64,000 bases of DNA from an uncultured Lachnospiraceae bacterium (GCA_947591245.1 CANQCY010000001.1:124001-188000), one strand, 5' to 3'. Shown: positions 29,163-38,971, counted from the first letter of the stretch. The notes: a model not told the origin generated them from the sequence alone. Numbers and translations are program-made.

Positions 29163-29202
29163 ATTATAAATCGAGCAGATGATTCGATGGAGGGGTAATG
29201 TT

Positions 29203-29247
29203 GTGATTATGGTGTATTTTTCTATTGATTGGAGTGAAGCCGTATGA
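29203..29247 (+). other. possible 14-codon upstream ORF coupled to the PilZ gene
   Basis: GTG start 7 nt after GGAGGGG; encodes MIMVYFSIDWSEAV; stop overlaps pilZ start as ATGA. Confidence 0.35.
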
Positions 29248-30044
29248 GGAAAGTTCTGATTCATATCGGGGATAAAATTGAGATGACGCACGTGAAAAGC
29301 GCAACGAGAAGAAAGCTGTCGGATGTTAAATACGTCAGCAGCGTTCTGGAATATGACGGCAGAAGGACGGCGAAGATTTCCACGCCGATTTATGGGGGAA
29401 AAGTGATTCCCATCCAGCCGGGAGACGAGTACAACCTTTGTTTTTATACGTCCGCGGGCCTGTTTTTGAGCAGGGTAAGGGTGAAATCGCGTTTTAAGGA
29501 AAAGAATATGTTCGGTCTTTCCGTGGAGATGCTGACTCGTCCCACGAAACACCAGCGGAGGCAGTTTTTTCGCCTTGACTGCGTGATGAAAATGCGCTAT
29601 CGGATTGTAACGCCAGAGGAAAGGGAGCTTCGCGATTTCATTGCGTCGAGTAGCTTTGAGGATCCTCAAGAGCTGGAAGTCCATATGCAGAAGCTCGAAG
29701 GGATGACGGGGGACTGGGAGCGCGCAACTCTTACGGATATCAGCGGAGGAGGCGTACGCTTTAAATGCAGGGAGAACATGGAACCGGATCAGATCCTGGA
29801 GATTTCGGTACCGCTGGCATTTAAAGAAGGGACCCGGGCGTTTTGCTGCATGGTTAAGGTGGTGGCAATCGCCAATATTATGCTCAAGGGGTCGAGCGAG
29901 ATTGAATTGCGGTGCCAGTTTTTCCAGATTGAAAAAGCAAAAAGGGAGCTGGTCGTTAAATATGTATTTGAAGAACAGAGAAGGCGAATGAGAAATAAGA
30001 TTGGGGTACAGATTGCGCCGAATGAAGACATGGATGAGATGTAG
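29244..30044 (+). CDS. YcgR/YpfA-like PilZ-domain flagellar brake protein (c-di-GMP receptor)
   Basis: PTKHQRRQFFRLDC (RxxxR) and DISGGGVRF (D/NxSxxG) motifs. Confidence 0.92.
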   Translation: MRKVLIHIGDKIEMTHVKSATRRKLSDVKYVSSVLEYDGRRTAKISTPIYGGKVIPIQPGDEYNLCFYTSAGLFLSRVRVKSRFKEKNMFGLSVEMLTRPTKHQRRQFFRLDCVMKMRYRIVTPEERELRDFIASSSFEDPQELEVHMQKLEGMTGDWERATLTDISGGGVRFKCRENMEPDQILEISVPLAFKEGTRAFCCMVKVVAIANIMLKGSSEIELRCQFFQIEKAKRELVVKYVFEEQRRRMRNKIGVQIAPNEDMDEM

Positions 30045-30071
30045 TCGGCGGAAAGGGAATGGTTGCGTTTT

Positions 30072-31142
30072 ATGAAAAAAATCTTGGTGGTTGATGACTC
30101 TGCAGTCATGAGGAAGTTGCTATCTGATATAATAAAAAAAGAACCTAATGTAAGCGTTGTGGACACTGTAGAAAACGGAAGCCTGGTCGTACAGCTTTTG
30201 CGAAAAAAACAGATGTACGATTTGATTGTGCTTGATATCAAGATGCCCGAATTAGACGGGGTAAGCGTACTGGAGTTTATGAATCGCAACAACTACAAGA
30301 TTCCGACGCTTATTGTCAGCTCGGAGGCGAGCAAAAGCAAGGCGGAAACGTTGAGGGCGCTGGAACTCGGGGCTTACGATTTTGTGAAAAAGCCCGGCGC
30401 CTCAGGAGAAGCGACTGTGACGGAATTTTGCGAACAGATTCGCGAAAAAGTGCAGTGCGGCTTGAAGATGACCTGGGCAGTAAATTTTGTAACGGGAGAT
30501 AAAGCATATGCCGCGGCGCCTGTGGCAAGGCATAGAGACGGAAAAGGCGTTTTAAGGGGAATGCAGGGGGGAAATATTATTTTTATCGCCTCTTCTACCG
30601 GCGGCCCCAAGGCGCTTCAATCCGTGATACCGGTTTTCCCTGAAAATTTAGGGTGTCCGGTTGTCGTTGTCCAGCACATGCCGGAAGGGTTCACAGCATC
30701 CTTGGCGGCGCGTTTAAACGAACTGAGCCGGTGCAGGGTCAAAGAGGCGGAACATGAAGAGATCCTAGAAAACGGAGTCGTTTATATCGCAAAAGGAGGG
30801 CACCAGCTCCGCGTGAAGGCGGCCGGAGCGAAAGGGTATCGGCTGACGCTGGATCGGGATGAACCGAGAAACGGGCTCCGTCCTTGCGCCGACGTATTTC
30901 TGGAGTCATTGTTGGACACCGGATACCAGAGGGTCATATGCGCCGTGCTGACCGGGATGGGAAGTGACGGAACAAGCGGATTGCTCCAGTTAAAAGAGGT
31001 GAAGCAGGTATACGCGGTAGGACAAAACCAGAAGTCGTGCGTTGTCTACGGCATGCCCCGCGCGGCAGTTCAGGCGGGCGTGGTAGACGTCGTCGTCGAT
31101 TTGGCGGATGTGGGCAACATGCTGACCAAGATGGTGATGTGA
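30072..31142 (+). CDS. cheB: chemotaxis methylesterase CheB
   Basis: receiver DDSAVMRKLL, LDIKMPELDG; methylesterase IASSTGGPKAL, VVQHMPEGFTASLAARLNE, GMGSDGTSGLL. Confidence 0.97.
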   Translation: MKKILVVDDSAVMRKLLSDIIKKEPNVSVVDTVENGSLVVQLLRKKQMYDLIVLDIKMPELDGVSVLEFMNRNNYKIPTLIVSSEASKSKAETLRALELGAYDFVKKPGASGEATVTEFCEQIREKVQCGLKMTWAVNFVTGDKAYAAAPVARHRDGKGVLRGMQGGNIIFIASSTGGPKALQSVIPVFPENLGCPVVVVQHMPEGFTASLAARLNELSRCRVKEAEHEEILENGVVYIAKGGHQLRVKAAGAKGYRLTLDRDEPRNGLRPCADVFLESLLDTGYQRVICAVLTGMGSDGTSGLLQLKEVKQVYAVGQNQKSCVVYGMPRAAVQAGVVDVVVDLADVGNMLTKMVM

Positions 31143-31220
31143 TAAACCGGGTTTTATGAAATATTGTACAATGTAACGAAATAGTTTTGCAGTGATGATA
31201 CAATGGAATGGAGGATAAGG

Positions 31221-33335
31221 ATGGATACCAGTCAATATTTAGAATTATTTATCGATGAAACAAAAGAGCATTTACAGTCATTGAACGAGCATATTCTGGA
31301 GTTGGAGAAAGATCCGGAAAATGCCGATACGATTAACGAGATTTTCCGCGCGGCCCATACTCTGAAGGGGATGGCGGGAACGATGGGATTTGCCAGAATG
31401 CAGCGGCTTACCCACGATCTGGAAAATGTGTTTCAGGAGATCAGGAACGGCAATATGAAGGCGAATGCAAAGCTGGTTGATATTTTGTTCCGCGGATTGG
31501 ATGCATTGGAATCCTATCTTGAAGTGATTTCTACGACGGGCGGCGAAGGTACGGAAGACAATGAAGATATCATCAATGATTTAAACGAGGTCATTGCCGA
31601 AGAAAAGGGAACCGGGGGTTCCGCCGATGCGGAAAAGGCAGCCGATAAGGAGGCGTCTTCGCAGACGGCGGAAAACGCTGCGGGATCCGCTCCCTTGAGG
31701 GAACGCAAATACGAGAGGATTCCTGTTTCGGAATATGAAATCAATTCCATGAATAAGGCGAAGGAAGAGGGACAGAACATATTCGGCATTACGGTTTACA
31801 TTCAGGAATCCTGCATATTGAAGGCGGCGCGGGCGTTCCTCGTGTTTAAAACGATGGAGAGCAGGGGCGAACTCATTAAATCGCTGCCAACGGTAGAGCA
31901 GATTGAGGATGAGGAGTTTGAGTTTGACTTTAGCTGGATTCTTGCCACGAAAGAGAGCAAGGAGACTGTGAAGCAGCTGATTATGAATGTTTCGGAGATC
32001 GCGGACGTCAGCATCGGAGAGTTTCAATATGATTCGCAGATAACGCCGGAAGAGGTCAAGGAGACGGAGGAAGAGGGCAAAAAGAAGCCGGCGGCGGAGC
32101 CTTCTGAACCGAAGAAAGCAGTGCAGACGGCTTCGAAAGGCAAAGTGGCAAGCCGTTCCGTGCGCGTGGATATCGATAAGCTCGATGTGCTGATGAATCT
32201 TGTGAGCGAGCTTATTATTGCTAAAAATGCGCTGGTATCTGTTTCGTCCGGCGGCGAGGGAACGGATGCCGGATCGGGCGTGAATGAGGGACAGAATCAG
32301 GCGTTCCACGAGAATATCGAGTATCTTGAGCGCGTGACGACGAACCTTCATGAATCAGTGATGAAAGTCAGGATGGTGCCGATTGAGAGCGTGGTAAACC
32401 GTTTTCCGCGTATGATCCGCGATCTGAACCGCAAGCTCGGGAAGAAAATGGAGCTGTATATGTCCGGTGAGGATACGGAGCTGGATCGTACTGTTATAGA
32501 TGAGCTCGGCGATCCGCTGATGCATCTTCTCCGTAATTCGGCGGATCATGGACTTGAGAGCAATGCCGAACGCGTGCGCCTTGGCAAGCCGGAGGTTGGC
32601 TCGATCTTTCTGGACGCCTATCAGGATGGAAATAACGTAACGATTGAAGTAAGGGATGACGGCGCCGGAATCGATACGGAAAAGGTAAAGAGGAAAGCGC
32701 TGGAACGCGGCACGATTACAGAGCAGCAGGCAGAGACAATGAGCGATAAGGATTTTATCGATCTTTTATTCCGCCCGAGCTTTTCTACAGCAGACCAGAT
32801 TTCGGATATTTCCGGAAGAGGCGTCGGCCTTGATGTCGTAAAGACAAAGATTGAGTCGCTCGGAGGAAGCATTGAGGCGAAAAGCGTGAAGGGAGAGGGA
32901 AGCACCTTTGCGATCCAGCTTCCGTTGACGCTGGCGATTATTCAGGCGCTGATGGTAGAGGTCGGAAAAGAAAAATACGCGATTCCCCTTGGCAATGTCG
33001 ATACGATCGAAGATGTATTGATCAATGAAATCAAGCTGGTGCAGTCGAAAGAAGTCATACATCTCCGCGGAAGCGTTATTCCGATTATCAGGATGAATGA
33101 AATATTGGAAATGGAAGATTATGAGAAGAGCGGGGAAACGGAATCCGAGATCATAGTCGTTGTGAAAAAGGGCGATCAGAGAATCGGCCTGGCTGTGGAT
33201 AAGCTTTTGGGTCAGCAGGAAACGGTTATCAAGTCGATAGGGCACCACATCACAAACGCCAAGCTGTTTAGCGGCGCGACGATTCTCGGTGATGGCGAAG
33301 TGGCATTGATCCTTGATACAAATACATTAATCTAG
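31221..33335 (+). CDS. cheA: chemotaxis histidine kinase CheA
   Basis: Hpt AAHTLKGMAGTMGF; LRNSADHGLE; DISGRGVGLDVVKTKIESLGG; C-terminal CheW-like domain. Confidence 0.98.
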   Translation: MDTSQYLELFIDETKEHLQSLNEHILELEKDPENADTINEIFRAAHTLKGMAGTMGFARMQRLTHDLENVFQEIRNGNMKANAKLVDILFRGLDALESYLEVISTTGGEGTEDNEDIINDLNEVIAEEKGTGGSADAEKAADKEASSQTAENAAGSAPLRERKYERIPVSEYEINSMNKAKEEGQNIFGITVYIQESCILKAARAFLVFKTMESRGELIKSLPTVEQIEDEEFEFDFSWILATKESKETVKQLIMNVSEIADVSIGEFQYDSQITPEEVKETEEEGKKKPAAEPSEPKKAVQTASKGKVASRSVRVDIDKLDVLMNLVSELIIAKNALVSVSSGGEGTDAGSGVNEGQNQAFHENIEYLERVTTNLHESVMKVRMVPIESVVNRFPRMIRDLNRKLGKKMELYMSGEDTELDRTVIDELGDPLMHLLRNSADHGLESNAERVRLGKPEVGSIFLDAYQDGNNVTIEVRDDGAGIDTEKVKRKALERGTITEQQAETMSDKDFIDLLFRPSFSTADQISDISGRGVGLDVVKTKIESLGGSIEAKSVKGEGSTFAIQLPLTLAIIQALMVEVGKEKYAIPLGNVDTIEDVLINEIKLVQSKEVIHLRGSVIPIIRMNEILEMEDYEKSGETESEIIVVVKKGDQRIGLAVDKLLGQQETVIKSIGHHITNAKLFSGATILGDGEVALILDTNTLI

Positions 33336-33351
33336 AAAAGAGGGTAAGCTC

Positions 33352-33816
33352 ATGGATGGAATGATAAATGAAACGACAGTAGAAGAAATTCAGTACATAG
33401 TGATTCGTATTGGGGAAGAACAATACGGCATCAATATCGGATATGTCGATAATATTGTCCGGATGCAGCGGATTACGCGGGTTCCAAAATCCCAGCCGTA
33501 TTATGTGGGCGTAATCAATCTCCGTGGCGAGGTGGTTCCCGTAATGAGCCTCCGAAAGCGTTTCGGACTGGAAGTTACGGAGTATTCCGGCTCGACAAGA
33601 ATTATTATATTGAAACTGGAAGACCAGTCTCTTGTAGGGGTAGTCGTTGATGAAGTCAGAGAGGTAGTCAACCTGGATCCGAAGACCATTGAGGCGCCGT
33701 CCTTTAAGCTGGATGAGAAAAATGCGGCGTATCTTGCCGGTATTGGGAAAAACGGGGACAATCTTATTTCATTGCTAAATATAGAAAATGTGGTTGGAGA
33801 TACGAAGACGGCATGA
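33352..33816 (+). CDS. cheW: chemotaxis coupling protein CheW
   Basis: EEQYGINIGYVDNIVRMQRITRVPKSQPYYVGVINLRGEVVPVMSLRKRFGL. Confidence 0.97.
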   Translation: MDGMINETTVEEIQYIVIRIGEEQYGINIGYVDNIVRMQRITRVPKSQPYYVGVINLRGEVVPVMSLRKRFGLEVTEYSGSTRIIILKLEDQSLVGVVVDEVREVVNLDPKTIEAPSFKLDEKNAAYLAGIGKNGDNLISLLNIENVVGDTKTA

Positions 33817-34298
33817 GCGAGATGGTTCGTGTGGGAATGGCGGAGTATAAGCTCTGCTGTTCGCCGCAAAAAATATCAACCGTTGGATTGGGATCATGCG
33901 TGGGGGTTGTCTTGTATGACAGCGCCGCGAAGATATGCGGAATGGCGCATATTATGATGCCGGATAGCACAAAAGCCACTAAAATTTCTAACCGGATGAA
34001 GTTTGCCGATACATGCATTCAGGACATGTACGGCGATCTGATCCGGGCCGGCGCCAATCCGAGGCGTTTGATTGCCAAGATGGCCGGCGGGGCGAAAATG
34101 TTTGATCATCGGGGCGGGATGGAGTGTTTGGACATTGGACGCCAGAATGAAGAGGCTGTACGCAAAGTGCTGTTAAAATGGGAGATTCCGATTGTTTGCG
34201 AAGATGTTGGGAAAAATTACGGAAGAACAATTGAATTTGATACGACCACAGGGGAGCTGTTCATACACTCTGTTGGTTCTGGCGACATAATTATCTGA
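33813..34298 (+). CDS. cheD: chemoreceptor glutamine deamidase CheD
   Basis: STVGLGSCVGVVLYD, MAHIMMPDS, AKMAGGAKMF. Confidence 0.97.
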   Translation: MSEMVRVGMAEYKLCCSPQKISTVGLGSCVGVVLYDSAAKICGMAHIMMPDSTKATKISNRMKFADTCIQDMYGDLIRAGANPRRLIAKMAGGAKMFDHRGGMECLDIGRQNEEAVRKVLLKWEIPIVCEDVGKNYGRTIEFDTTTGELFIHSVGSGDIII

Positions 34299-34344
34299 TT
34301 TTATACGGAATTGGGGAAAAGACGTGCGCGAACGGAGGGAAAGA

Positions 34345-34698
34345 ATGAAATATCGGTTTATTCCGGCATTTGTCATGCTGTTGGCGGGATTGGTATGCTG
34401 TATCATGAGCATTGTTCAGAGATGGCCGGTGGCTTATAGCATGATCGCTCTTATCATTGTACTTATTGTCTTTTATATTATCGGCCAGATCGCCGCTCAG
34501 GTAGTAGGCAAGGTTGCGGCGGAGCACGAGGCGATGGTGAAGGCAGAGCAGGAGCGTTTGGAAGCAGAGGCGGAGGCGAAGCGTCTGGAAGAAGAGGCGA
34601 GGCTGGCAAAGGAAGAAGAAAAGAAAAAAGAAAAGAAAAAAGAAGAAATGCAGGCTGACGGAGCAGAAGAGGCGCCGGATTCGGAGAACAGCTGGTAA
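34345..34698 (+). CDS. small membrane protein, two TM segments plus charged coiled-coil tail, unknown function
   Basis: MKYRFIPAFVMLLAGLVCCIMSIVQRWPVAYSMIALIIVLIVFYIIGQI then Glu/Lys-rich tail; RBS aggga; between cheD and sigD. Confidence 0.8.
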   Translation: MKYRFIPAFVMLLAGLVCCIMSIVQRWPVAYSMIALIIVLIVFYIIGQIAAQVVGKVAAEHEAMVKAEQERLEAEAEAKRLEEEARLAKEEEKKKEKKKEEMQADGAEEAPDSENSW

Positions 34699-34788
34699 TC
34701 CGGATTGCAGATCGGGAATTCCTTTGAAGGACCAGTCTGAATGGAGTTGCCCGCAACATCATTTATATATACTAAGTGGGGTATGTTT

Positions 34789-35559
34789 ATGGCTTTAAGT
34801 GAGGGAGAAAGAAAAAAGCTCTGGAATAAATATATGAAAACCAAAAGCCAGGAGCTTCGGGAGCAGCTGATTCTCGAATATGTGAACCTGGTCAATCTTG
34901 TGGCGGGAAGAATGGGAATGTATCTCGGCTATACGGTAGAATATGATGATTTGGTCGGTTATGGGATTTTTGGGCTGATTGACGCCATTGACAAATTCAA
35001 TCTTGAGAAAAATGTGAAGTTTGAGACTTATGCCAGCTTACGGATCCGCGGTTCCATATTGGATCAGATCCGCAAGATGGATTGGATCCCGAGAACGCTT
35101 CGCCAAAGGCAAAGGCAGATGGATAATGCGTGCGCCAAGCTGGAGGCAGAACTGGGCAGGCCCGCTACGGACGCCGAGATCGCAAATGAATTGGACGTCA
35201 CGGTCGAAGAGTATGAAGGATGGAAAAACGAGGCTCAGTTTACGAATCTCGTTTCACTGGATGATTATTTGGAGCAGGGCGGCGGCAAAATGGAGGCGGG
35301 CGGATCCCGCCGTTTTGAGCAGCCGGAACAGGCGATTCAGAAAAAAGAACTGAAAGAGATGCTGGCGGAGGCGCTGCGTACTCTCACGGAGAAAGAGTGC
35401 AGCGTCATCACGCTATATTATTATGAGGACATGACGCTTAAGGAAATCAGTCAGGTTTTGTCGGTGTCGGAGTCCAGAGTTTCCCAGCTTCATACGAAAG
35501 CGCTTCAGAAGATTAAAGTGCGGCTGGGGGATTCGGTTGAACTGTTAAATTTGTTTTAA
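34789..35559 (+). CDS. sigD: flagellar RNA polymerase sigma factor (SigD/FliA/WhiG family)
   Basis: DDLVGYGIFGLIDAIDKFN, RIRGSILDQIRKMDWIPRTLR, TEKECSVITLYYYEDMTLKEISQVLSVSESRVSQLHTKAL. Confidence 0.97.
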   Translation: MALSEGERKKLWNKYMKTKSQELREQLILEYVNLVNLVAGRMGMYLGYTVEYDDLVGYGIFGLIDAIDKFNLEKNVKFETYASLRIRGSILDQIRKMDWIPRTLRQRQRQMDNACAKLEAELGRPATDAEIANELDVTVEEYEGWKNEAQFTNLVSLDDYLEQGGGKMEAGGSRRFEQPEQAIQKKELKEMLAEALRTLTEKECSVITLYYYEDMTLKEISQVLSVSESRVSQLHTKALQKIKVRLGDSVELLNLF

Positions 35560-35607
35560 ATGATTTCGGTTGCGTTTACAGGAGACAGGTCGGAAAGGAG
35601 GGTAAAT

Positions 35608-37206
35608 ATGGGGAAAAATGCATATTTTCAAGTGGTACATAAGACGAATAAGACAATGCTTAAGGTGTTTCCGGCTTCCAAGGATGGGGAGATGTTTTCG
35701 GTTGACGAGGTGGTGAGGTATCTGGATCTCATCAATTTTAAAGACGTCGATACCGTAGCGCTGCACAACTATTTGAATAAAGGCGATTTTAAGTTGGAAT
35801 TTTTACTGGCAAAAAAGGAAATACTGCCGGAGGACGGAAAAACAATTACGAAAATTGAAGATCAGGGGCAGCGTGCAGTTACCCGGTTTTATCCGCCGTC
35901 GGATGGCGGCAGGAAGATGACGAGAAACGATATTCTCAGCGATCTGGCGCAGGCAGGCATTGTTCACGGGATCCAGCAGGACGTGATCGATGAGTTTTTG
36001 AAAAATCCGGAGTTCTGCAGGGACTATGTGGTTGCTGTTGCAACGCCGCCGGTACAGGGACACGACGCGGTAGTAGAGTATCATTTTGATATCAATACGA
36101 CGGCAAAACCCAAATTAAATGAAGATGGCAGCGTAGATTTTCATCAATTGGGGAATATTAAGCCTGTGGAAGTTGGCGACAAGCTGGCGACCCTTACGCC
36201 CGCAGACCGTGGAAAGCCCGGGATTAACGTATTGGGAGGAGCGCTTCCTCCGGTGAAGGTGGCGGTGAAGCACCTTCGGTTCGGAAGAAATATTACGCTT
36301 TCCGAGGATAAGTGTGAAATCTATTCGGATGTTGCCGGTCATGTAACTCTTGTGGACGACATGGTTATGGTTTCCGATGTGTATGAAGTGCCGGCAAATG
36401 TGGACTCTTCTACTGGCGATATCGAATATAACGGAACCGTAAATGTGGTAGGAAACGTCAATACGGGATATGAGATCCGTGCGGAGGGCGATATTATTGT
36501 AAATGGAGCCGTCGAGGGCGCGACGCTCATTGCCGGGGGCAACATCGTGCTAAAGCGCGGCATGCAGGGCATGAACCGGGGAACTCTTGAAGCGGAAGGA
36601 AATATTACGGCTAAATTTATCGAGAACAGCACAGTGAAGTGCAACGGCACGTTGATGTGCGACGCGGTGCTCCACAGCGATGTGGAGTGCAACGGAAAAA
36701 TTTCGATCCTTGGAAGAAAAGGGCTTATCAACGGAGGGCATATTCGTTCGTACACGGATATTGCGGCGACGCAGCTCGGATCCTCCATGGGAATTACTAC
36801 ATCTGTAGAAATCATGTCTGATGTGGATCTGATCAAGAGGCAGAACGATATCGGAGAGAAGGTTGAGGAAACAAACGCTGCCCTTCAGAAAATGAATGTA
36901 GTGCTTATCGCCATCAAAAGATCCATCAATGAGGGCAATGAGATTACGCCGGAGCAGGAAAGGTATCTTAAAATGGCGGCTAAGACAAAACCGATATTGA
37001 AAAAGCAGATTCGGGATATGGAGCATGAATACGATAATTTACAAAAGGTGATTGATTCTACGCAGCATGCGAGCATAAAGGTGGAAAGCGTAGTAAATGC
37101 CGGCGTCCGCATTATTATTCAGGATGTCACGCGCATTATTAATGACAATGTTTCCAGATGTAAGTTTGTCCGCGAAGGGGCGGATGTGAAAATTTTAGGA
37201 TTGTAA
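35608..37206 (+). CDS. FapA (DUF342) family protein
   Basis: 532 aa; beta-helix-like NGTVNVVGNVNTGYEIRAEGDIIVNGAVEGATLIAGGNIVLKRGMQG; typical FapA location after sigD. Confidence 0.9.
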   Translation: MGKNAYFQVVHKTNKTMLKVFPASKDGEMFSVDEVVRYLDLINFKDVDTVALHNYLNKGDFKLEFLLAKKEILPEDGKTITKIEDQGQRAVTRFYPPSDGGRKMTRNDILSDLAQAGIVHGIQQDVIDEFLKNPEFCRDYVVAVATPPVQGHDAVVEYHFDINTTAKPKLNEDGSVDFHQLGNIKPVEVGDKLATLTPADRGKPGINVLGGALPPVKVAVKHLRFGRNITLSEDKCEIYSDVAGHVTLVDDMVMVSDVYEVPANVDSSTGDIEYNGTVNVVGNVNTGYEIRAEGDIIVNGAVEGATLIAGGNIVLKRGMQGMNRGTLEAEGNITAKFIENSTVKCNGTLMCDAVLHSDVECNGKISILGRKGLINGGHIRSYTDIAATQLGSSMGITTSVEIMSDVDLIKRQNDIGEKVEETNAALQKMNVVLIAIKRSINEGNEITPEQERYLKMAAKTKPILKKQIRDMEHEYDNLQKVIDSTQHASIKVESVVNAGVRIIIQDVTRIINDNVSRCKFVREGADVKILGL

Positions 37207-37227
37207 TAGAAAGGCAGGGTGATTGTT

Positions 37228-37530
37228 ATGCCGATCAGTGCAATTGACGCTTCTACGATCGCGCCGCGTTCCGCTGAAGCATCCAGTTTGGTGGGAAAAG
37301 AGCAGCAGCAGATTCATCATGTCGGAGAAAATGGCGCCGTTAGTTTTCAGCAGAATGTCGAGCAGAAAAGCCAGCGCACGGTGGAAACTGCAAAAAGCGA
37401 GACGGACGAGTACAACTATGAAGGCTCCGGTTCCGGTAAATATCAGGACGGAAGAAAAAAGAAGAAAAAGGAAGGAAAGGAAGCCCCCGTTGCTCCGCGT
37501 TCAAATAGCAGTTTTGACATTATGGTGTAG
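37228..37530 (+). CDS. small disordered protein of the sigD-downstream region, unknown function
   Basis: MPISAIDASTIAPRSAEASSLVGKEQQQIHHVGEN...SSFDIMV; RBS aggcagggtg; polar/charged composition. Confidence 0.75.
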   Translation: MPISAIDASTIAPRSAEASSLVGKEQQQIHHVGENGAVSFQQNVEQKSQRTVETAKSETDEYNYEGSGSGKYQDGRKKKKKEGKEAPVAPRSNSSFDIMV

Positions 37531-37550
37531 AAGAAAGGTAAAGCTTTAGG

Positions 37551-38420
37551 ATGAATATAGCAGAAGTACTATTACTGATACTCGGTTTTGCGAGCGTCTC
37601 AATTAGTTTTTTTATAGGAAACAGGGAAAAGGGCAAAGCGCCGGAGGGGACGGAAGAGGATGCTTTTTCGAGAGACATTTGGACGGAAAAAGAAGAAGAG
37701 CTTGTCCGGGATCAGATTACCCGTATTTTAAAAGAAGAAAGGGAGAACATTGTCGTTGAGACTACCAATCTTCTTAATCGGAGAAGCAATGAGAAAATTA
37801 TGGAATTTGACGAATTTTCCAGTCAGCTTATGGCAAAGATCAACCACAATCATGACGAGGTTGTATTTATGTATAATATGCTGACGGAGAAAGAAAAAGA
37901 ATGGAAAGAAGCGGCGGCAGCGTCAAAGCCGCAGCCAACGGCAAAACCGCAGCCAGACGCTCCGGTCAGGCAGCAGGAGGATGTGCGGGCGTCCAAAGAG
38001 ACAGTCCCGGGGCCATCGCCATCTGCGTCGCCGGTTCAGGAAGCAAAGCCGGCAAAAAGGCAGAAGGCTGTTGCCGGGAATGCGGCTCCTGCATCAAAAT
38101 ACGCTGCGAAACAGGAGACGGGACTGGAACAGCTGACAAAACGTGCAAAAATGACGGCGGATGCCGCGCCGCAGAAACCGGGGCGCGAGCCGGATAAAAC
38201 AGTAATTGCGGAACAACCGTTGGGAGCCGCGCCCGAACAGGCGGCAGCTCAGATGGAAAAGACGCCTGAAACGACGGAAAACGGCAGTACGGACAACGTG
38301 AATAGCAAGATTGTCAAAATGTACAGGCAGGGAAAATCAATATTAGAAATTTCAAAGCTTCTGAACGTCGGGCAGGGCGAGGTAAAGCTTACGATTGCTT
38401 TATACGGAGGAAACAGATGA
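37551..38420 (+). CDS. DUF6115-like membrane-anchored protein with C-terminal HTH-like motif
   Basis: N-terminal TM; Ala/Pro/Gln-rich linker; C-terminal VNSKIVKMYRQGKSILEISKLLNVGQGEVKLTIALYGGNR. Confidence 0.75.
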   Translation: MNIAEVLLLILGFASVSISFFIGNREKGKAPEGTEEDAFSRDIWTEKEEELVRDQITRILKEERENIVVETTNLLNRRSNEKIMEFDEFSSQLMAKINHNHDEVVFMYNMLTEKEKEWKEAAAASKPQPTAKPQPDAPVRQQEDVRASKETVPGPSPSASPVQEAKPAKRQKAVAGNAAPASKYAAKQETGLEQLTKRAKMTADAAPQKPGREPDKTVIAEQPLGAAPEQAAAQMEKTPETTENGSTDNVNSKIVKMYRQGKSILEISKLLNVGQGEVKLTIALYGGNR

Positions 38421-38971
38421 AAATAAAATGGTTTATAAGAGGGCTTGGTGCAGGCATTATCATCACCGCCCTTATTCTTTGCATCACATACCGGAGCGAT
38501 TCCAAAAGCAGCAATATCATCGAGCAGGCGAAAAAGCTCGGCATGGAATTTCCGAAAAAGACGGAGCAAGACCAGCCTGCGGAAGCGAGCGAACGGCCGT
38601 CAGCGGCGCCGCCGGAAGCGCCTACCAGTGCCGCGGTGCAGGCGGCGGACGGCGGGCAGGCGGCGGAAACCGGCAAGGAACAGTCGGAGGCAGACCGGAA
38701 GCTGAAGGACAAACTGGATAAAAGCACAGACGATATATCAAACGCATCCCGGTATAAGGAAGGCAAAAAAAGCTTTGTCGTGAGGAACGGGCTCTTATCC
38801 AGCTCCGTGGCAAGAGAGATGGAGCAGGCGGGCATTATTGATGATGCGGACGCTTTTGATGAATATATAGAAAAGAATGGTTATGGAAAACTTGTCCGCA
38901 GCGGAAAGTATGACATTCCGGTGGGGGCGGATTTTGAAACCATTGCTAAAATAATAACGAGACAGCAATAA
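38417..38971 (+). CDS. membrane-anchored protein with MltG/YceG N-terminal (LysM-like) module, no catalytic domain
   Basis: TM anchor, disordered linker, then SSVAREMEQAGIIDDADAFDEYIEKNGYGKLVRSGKYDIPVGADFETIAKIITRQQ; stop before any lytic transglycosylase domain. Confidence 0.7.
   Translation: MKIKWFIRGLGAGIIITALILCITYRSDSKSSNIIEQAKKLGMEFPKKTEQDQPAEASERPSAAPPEAPTSAAVQAADGGQAAETGKEQSEADRKLKDKLDKSTDDISNASRYKEGKKSFVVRNGLLSSSVAREMEQAGIIDDADAFDEYIEKNGYGKLVRSGKYDIPVGADFETIAKIITRQQ

Noticed and set aside
31581-32351. 256-aa minus-strand ORF antisense to cheA
   Set aside because: Covered by the cheA P2/linker region; Arg/Leu-rich shadow ORF.
34747-34775. Possible sigD promoter TTGCCC...TATACT
   Set aside because: Spacer is about 15 nt and the inferred TSS would fall almost on the start codon.
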